Source: Dioscorea cayenensis subsp. rotundata
Taxonomy: Eukaryota > Streptophyta > Magnoliopsida > Dioscoreales > Dioscoreaceae
NCBI RefSeq assembly: GCF_009730915.1
Contig: NC_052483.1
Location: 2,666,001 to 2,730,000, forward strand
Direction: 5' to 3'
Length of the DNA stretch: 64,000 nt
Below, one piece after another: positions 58,850 to 64,000 of the stretch (positions within the stretch are counted from its first letter, which is position 1; the number at the start of each line of letters is the position of its first letter). The translations under genes were made by a program, and so were the position numbers. The notes beneath the pieces are model-generated. The model was not told the origin of the DNA, ran no database searches, and worked only from the letters and a program-made list of their open reading frames with translations.

Positions 58850-60075
58850 TGTTCCCACTACGCAAGAGATCTCATGGATACAGGAAAAGCTCGATTGGCT
58901 GAAGGAATGTTAAGTGAAGCATATGTCCTATTCTCCGAAGCCTTTGCACTATTTCAACAAGTTACTGGACCCATGCATCGAGAAGTCGCTAGTTGTTGTA
59001 GATATCTTGCTATGGTTCTCTATCATGCGGGTGACATTGATGGGGCCATCATGCAACAGCACAAAGAGCTAATCATAAACGAACGCTGTCTCGGTCTTGA
59101 CCACCTTGACACTGCACACAGCTATGGAAACATGGCTCTATTTTATCATGGCCTCAATCAAATAGAATTAGTGCTGCGGCACATGTCTCGCACATTACTA
59201 TTACTTAGCCTATCGTCTGGACCTGATCATCCTGATGTTGCAGCGACTTTTATAAACGTTGCTATGATGTACCAGGATATCGGGAAAATGGATACTACAC
59301 TCAGGTACTTGCAAGAAGCACTGAAAAAGAATGAACGGCTTCTTAGCTCAAAGCATATTCAAACTGCAGTTTGCTATCATGCTCTTGCAATTGCATTCAA
59401 CTGTATGGGTACCTACAAACTCTCTCTCCAGAATGAAAAGAAAACTTACGATATACTTGTTAAGCAACTTGGAGAAGAGGATTCAAGGACTCGTGACTCA
59501 GAAAACTGGATAAAGACATTTCAACTCCGAGAGCGAGAGGCAAATGTCCGTAGGCGAAAAGGGCAGGCGGTGAATGCAGCTTCTGCTCAAGAAGCCGTAG
59601 ATTTCTTGAGGGCTCATCCCGAGCTTGTATAGGCATTCTAGGCTGCGTCTCTGGGTTCTGGAAGGCCCAATAGGTCATCAGTCAACCAATCCATTAATTC
59701 ATCTATGATCAACAAGGCTCTTCCCCGTGGAAGGGGAGTCGATGAACAGGGCGACTAGAGTCGCAGAGACAAGTACTGAAAGAAAGCGAGCAAGAGGCCA
59801 CCAAATGCGCCCAACTGTTCCTACCCAAGCTTTGCCACAACTTGCACATCCGCTCAACATTATCAACCCGGGAGCGAGCACAACCCAAGCTCAACCGAAC
59901 GAACATGACAAGGAACCTAGTACTCGGATCGGGATCGGGATCTACATCAAATGGTACTCGTGCCGACAAATGAATCAGTCAATAGTGCACGTGTAGGTTT
60001 AGGGACCGGCTTGGCATCACTCGGACTCCAAAGCGTAAAAATGAAAACCAAAGGCTAACACCTAAAAAGCAATTG
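58850..60075 (+). pseudogene. Captured TPR region and C-terminus of a CLU/TSS (REC)-type protein
   Basis: The open part (58850-59632) encodes about 260 residues of tetratricopeptide repeats: RYLAMVLYHAGDIDGAIMQQ, LGLDHLDTAHSYGNMALFYH, SGPDHPDVAATFINVAMMYQ, SKHIQTAVCYHALAIAFNCM, then LGEEDSRTRDSENW. This is the order in plant clustered-mitochondria/TSS/REC proteins. After stop TAG at 59630-59632, similarity continues with frame breaks to about 60075 (INKALPRGRGVDE, LNIINPGA, GTGLASL), matching the C-terminus of the TSS/REC branch and not that of FRIENDLY. The full protein exceeds 1,300 residues. No introns are seen over 1.2 kb, which suggests capture from RNA. Its own start and promoter are absent. 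The neighbouring eIF4G piece joins it directly. Confidence 0.8.
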
Positions 60076-61157
60076 AATAATAAAAGCCTGCAGTTTTTGA
60101 TCATAAGAACCGTCTTGCGGTTATACCGGTAGATGTCATCAAAGAATTAGTAGATGACAAGCAAGTGAAGGGCTTCTGAGATAGTGAAGATACATTCTTG
60201 ATGAATTTGACTTAGAAGGTTGAATTTAAGTAGGATTTTCTATACACATTAACATGCCATTCGAGTGTTCATTTGCCGGCTGCTGCTCTTATTTTTTTTT
60301 TCTTCAAAACTAAGAAAGGCCAAAGTTTGTAAAACAGGATTGATGTAAAGCTATTTTAGAAGATGTTAAAATAAGGGCATTTATTGGTATTAAAAAAAAA
60401 CTTTCTGTTTGCTATAAAAAAAATTCAGAATTTTGATATACGGGTTTGTGGATGACACGCTTATGTATTTAAAAAAATATAAAAATAAAAAATAAAAAAA
60501 TTCAGTGCCACCATTTAAAAAGAGTAAATAAATCTCAATGTACGAGTAGATAAGCATGCATGCATATTAATGATGCTCGATGATGATGTTAGGATGATGG
60601 TGGCGGTCTAAAAAAAACAACGTGCAGGGACGCATGTATATGAGATGAAAAGCAAAAATAAATAAATAAATAAAAGAAACATGCATGGCATATAAAAATG
60701 ATGAATGAAATAATGAGAAGCATGCAAACAAAAAAATGGGAAATGATGCAAAAAATAAAATAAAATAAAATGAAAAGTATTAAATATATTTGAGAAAACA
60801 TGTCGTATGAGCATTCAAATATACAGACATGCATAAAGAGGTGGCCACTATTAAAATATATATATATATATATATATAAAGGCATGCATAGTATACGTGC
60901 ATGAAAACAAAAAATAATAACAATAAAAATAGCAAAATGCCTACGTTCATGAAATGAGAAACGAAAAAAGTATGGAATAAAAATATAGTGGGCCCACCAT
61001 AAAAAACATATATACATGCAAAAATAATAATCAAAATAAATAATCAAAAAAAAAATATGGGCCCATCATGAAAAAGACATATATGTAAAAAAAAAAATAA
61101 TAAATAAAAAAATGATGAACGATGAAGAGTTTGCATGCAAATTCATGAGGAAGCATG

Positions 61158-61199
<42 letters not shown>

Positions 61200-63032
61200 G
61201 AGAAGGCATGCATACATGTCTGGCAGAATGCATCACAATGCATATGAGAATACATCCCAGAGTGCAGGCCTACCATAAGAGAAAGAATACAAGTACGTAT
61301 ATATATATATATATATCAGGCTTGGTATTGTTCAGTATTTGAACAACATTTCCTTATATCCAAAGTAGCATCAGGGGTTAGTCAATGATTAAAATTTTCA
61401 ACCCAAAGGCAATAATAAATTTCAAAGCGATAATGAGATGCCTACCGCATACAACAGCAAAGCATGTAATGCGATGATAAGGCATAGATAGTAGTGACTT
61501 ATTCATTTCAAGACGGCAATAAGCCACGCAACGCAGTGACAAGGCACAGGCAGCGGTGATAAAAAACAATATATATATATATATACATATAAGTGATGTA
61601 ATAAATATATTTATATAATAAAATAACAGGTTTTATAATTCGCAAATCTTCTTGCTCTTACTTGTATTTTTTTGTCCTTAATCGGAGGTTCCTAAGATTT
61701 CTAATCTAGGGTAATTAATAATAGAGGCTTGACTCTATTAGGAATGAAAGAACCCACACAAAACAAATATGATATTTGTGCTTTGATATATTGTCTGGTG
61801 TCTTTTCATGATACTAGACGCGTATTTTCGATCCCACAACAGGCACGTCCTTACCCTTGTAAGTAGCCCGTAAGCAATTGGGTATAAATAGAATTGATGA
61901 GGATTTTAGTGCATCTTTGGTTTTTCTTTTGGGTGTTTCTTGGACGCAAAGTTTGGAAAGATAGGAGCCAGATCTCCAGCACTTAAAGGGCTATTTGAAG
62001 GGAGATTTGGATCCACATTCAAGGGGATTAGAGATTGTAGCCATGAAGCTCACCTCGGCGGCGTGCATGGAAGCTATCCTAGGGCTTCTCCGATGATTCT
62101 TTATTGGCACAATTGAGAATGGAATTTTTATGGCTTTCATGTTTAATTTCCTCCTATTATTTGTATCTTGGATGCTTGTCCTCCATTAATGGAATGCTAA
62201 TTTGTAGATGTTTGGGCATAGTTGAACTCTAAGGTTTATACTTTTGACATTGGTTGTTGGATCTTTGATGCTTTGATTGTTTTCTTAATTGCAATCATTT
62301 CTATTTGAATCTAATTGCGTGTTTGAATGCTTGGTTGCTATTGAGGCAAAAGCTTTAGTTATCATGTTTGGTATGCTATGTGACGAGAAGAAATTCCCAC
62401 CTATCATAGACTTGTCGTAATTCGAAAGGATAGTGAGTACACCTATAGTTAGGGTACTTTGGAGATTTTATCTCCCGCAATCTTTCTGAGTGGGTTTGTG
62501 ATGATCTCCGTGCTCTTTGCAATCATGTGAAGTGGATTTTAGGAGAAATAGCATTTCTGCTATGTACTCGGATTATGGGTAATCTCTCTTTAGAGGAGAT
62601 TATCTACTTAAGATATTGACATTAGCTCACAGTAAGATTTCTTAGAGAGTTAATGCGATTGTGTGGATGTCTGTATCAGCTTTGCAACAATTTAGTTACT
62701 CTACGCTTGAGAAATCAGAGTTTAGTATAATTTTGGAAACCTCTCGGTTTGAATAGGATTACAAGCATAAACAACATTTGTCCTACACTTTATAACTCTA
62801 GAGGGATGTTATACCCGGACATCGCTTTCTTCCTTCACTTCTCTCTTACTATTTTTCCATATTTCTTATCCTTTCTTGCTTTTGTTTAGACACACAATAT
62901 TCGATCATTTAGGCTATATTTCGGGTTTAGGGTTACTACTAGTATTCACTTTCTTCCCTGTGGACCAGCATTATGCTTTTACACATACTTTGTTACGCGA
63001 TCGGTATGTACACTTGCATCCCTATCAGAGTT

Positions 63033-63306
63033 GCTAATTGGGAAGAAAGCAGTAGGTCTGAAATGGATATGCAAGACCAAATTTGATACAAAGGGCTAAA
63101 TGTAGAGACTCAAAGCACTGGTGGTAGCCAAGGGTTACTCACAACAACTTGGAGTTGACTATGATAAAGTGTTTTTTCTAGTAGCAAGGTTAGAGATAGT
63201 CAGACTTGTGCTTGCACTTGCTGCTCAAGTAGATTGGAGAGTGTTCCATTTTGATATCAATTCAGTATTCTTGAATGGTGAGATTCAAAAGGAGGTATTT
63301 GTTGCT
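63033..63306 (+). pseudogene. Ty1/copia pol, continuation: N-terminal RT
   Basis: This continues the pol gene cut at 55892, with LIGKKAVGLKWICKTKFD, then VVAKGYSQQLGVDYDKVFF and VFHFDINSVFLNGEI. A stop lies in the linker near 63101, and FAPVAR has become FFLVAR. The RT is cut at 63306 by another LTR, so the YVDD region and RNase H are not in the window. Confidence 0.85.
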
Positions 63307-64000
63307 TGATAAGTGCTTGTGCAATAAGAATACGAAGTGTTCTTTCCTTGTGTTGAGCATTACTTTTCTCGGGTTTTAACGCTAATATGTGTGTATTTAT
63401 GTTACTTTCATGCAGGTAGGGTTGTGAGACCGATTATGAGAGAAAGAAGCCAATGTGGGTCATAATGCACCAATTTGGAGGAAATCTTGTTAAGGTTCAA
63501 ACGCGAAAACATATGTCGGGTTCGAGATGTGGGAATGTGTGCCAACCTCCTCGTATTCGAGTGAGCACAACTATTTGGAGGGCACAAGGGCAGTCACATT
63601 CAAGCATTCCGACTTGTGCATATAGAACAAGATCTCCACCAACATGTCCATTATTGAAGACGCAAAGCAATCCACGACGTAAACATGTGCTCGTTTGCGT
63701 TACCTCGATGAAAGCATGGATTCGGGAGTATTTTGGGCAGGTACTGTAGTAGGGTACTGTAGCAAAAATGTGGCAAGAATACTGTACCAGCACTGTTCAC
63801 AGCCGGCCGAGAAAACAAGAAAACAGAGAATCCACACGGGCGTGTGGAAATTCCACACGTCCGTGTGAAAAATCCACAGGGGCGCTCACACAGGTGTGTG
63901 GATTCCCGATTCCAGCCCTTTAAAAGCCGATTTCAGCCCCGATTTCAGTATTTTTTCCCCATCTTTTCCCCAACTTGAGAGAGGGCGGCGGCTAGGGTTT
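63307..64000 (+). mobile_element. 5' part of another gypsy-like LTR, running off the window
   Basis: It begins tgataagtgcttgtgcaata, immediately after the interrupted RT codons, a common start of plant gypsy (Del/Tekay-type) LTRs. Further on are repeated cacacgggcgtgtggaa and cacacgtccgtgtg motifs (63833-63895), a TATA-like ctttaaaagcc (63919), and a leader-like ctagggttt at the edge. The right end and target duplication are outside the window. The lineage is inferred from motif style. Confidence 0.65.

Larger units (their letters stand above)
56461..61838. mobile_element. Nested TG...CA element (5.38 kb) carrying eIF4G and CLU/TSS-like gene fragments
   Basis: It begins tgtttatgta and ends gatcccaca, flanked by a perfect 5-bp repeat, acagg (56456-56460 and 61839-61843), inside the solo LTR. 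No pair of internal LTRs, gag, pol or transposase is visible. It may be a very large solo LTR or a non-autonomous derivative. Its left part holds short tandem repeats, and the middle (about 57280-57910) is nearly all A and T. A G+C-rich patch lies at 58165-58400, and then come two joined host gene fragments (58630-60075). The right third is A+T-rich with (TA)n tracts. Confidence 0.72.
55893..63027 (+). mobile_element. Gypsy-like solo LTR (about 1.75 kb without its nested insertion) inside copia pol
   Basis: It starts tgatgagtatac and ends catccctatca. The flanks are gagct (55888-55892) and gagtt (63028-63032), a 5-bp duplication with one mismatch. Removing the LTR and one flank copy brings the copia RT frame back into register, which supports the boundaries. 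Repeated cttacg(g)ccgtaag motifs lie at about 56225-56440 and continue at 61850-61880, followed by a TATA box (gtataaatag, 61882). The LTR is split by the element 56461-61838. A truncated inverted copy lies at 43403-44450. The gypsy assignment is inferred from the motif style. Confidence 0.82.

Noticed and set aside
60589-61276. Minus-strand frames rich in Phe, Ile, Tyr and His
   Set aside because: They come from A+T-rich sequence with repeated atgcatg words; composition explains them and no homology is evident.
56461-61838. Helitron carrying gene fragments
   Set aside because: Helitrons leave no target duplication and end in a hairpin plus CTRR; here a perfect 5-bp duplication and TG...CA ends are present.

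Overview
This is nuclear DNA from a flowering plant. It is very A+T-rich and has spliced genes with GT-AG introns, plant TATA boxes and plant gene families. It also carries CACTA, hAT and Stowaway elements, tRNA-derived SINEs and many Ty1/copia and Ty3/gypsy LTR elements. I cannot fix the species from the sequence. No prokaryotic, organellar or CRISPR features are visible.

Layout. (1) 0-7.7 kb: a hAT-type miniature element (441-1303), a frameshifted family GT34 glycosyltransferase gene on the minus strand (3400-4868), and non-coding DNA with diverged repeats. (2) 7.7-12.6 kb: a 4.9-kb CACTA element carrying the last five exons of a VPS16-like gene and a leader-like segment. (3) 14.1-18.5 kb: a diverged tandem repeat array split by a compact copia element that keeps only reverse transcriptase and RNase H. 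(4) 19.4-21.7 kb: a Stowaway MITE, a SINE and a solo LTR, each with a target-site duplication. (5) 24.2-46 kb: the main genic feature, a cluster of heptahelical transmembrane protein genes of the HHP/PAQR (adiponectin receptor-like) family. Copies A, B and C (plus strand) and E (minus strand) look intact. Copy D (minus strand) is dead, and two further fragments are present. The D and E halves descend from a segmental duplication, and each half later received its own transposon insertions. (6) 35.7-41.8 kb: a decayed copia element plus part of a second one sharing an LTR. (7) 46.4-53 kb: a 4.3-kb TG...CA insertion and a CACTA remnant with covarying palindromes. (8) 54.4-64 kb: a copia pol gene broken by a gypsy-like solo LTR, which is itself broken by a 5.4-kb element carrying joined fragments of eIF4G and of a CLU/TSS-type TPR gene. 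The copia RT is cut off by a third LTR that runs out of the window.

The host genes do not form a pathway. The HHP genes are a locally expanded receptor-like family in which duplication, intron differences and transposon damage can be followed copy by copy. The least ordinary items are the two gene-capture elements (VPS16 in the CACTA; eIF4G plus TSS in the nested TG...CA element), the reduced RT-RNase H element with an unbroken reading frame, and the palindromic repeats whose two arms change together. I found no clear sign of a wholly new biological system.
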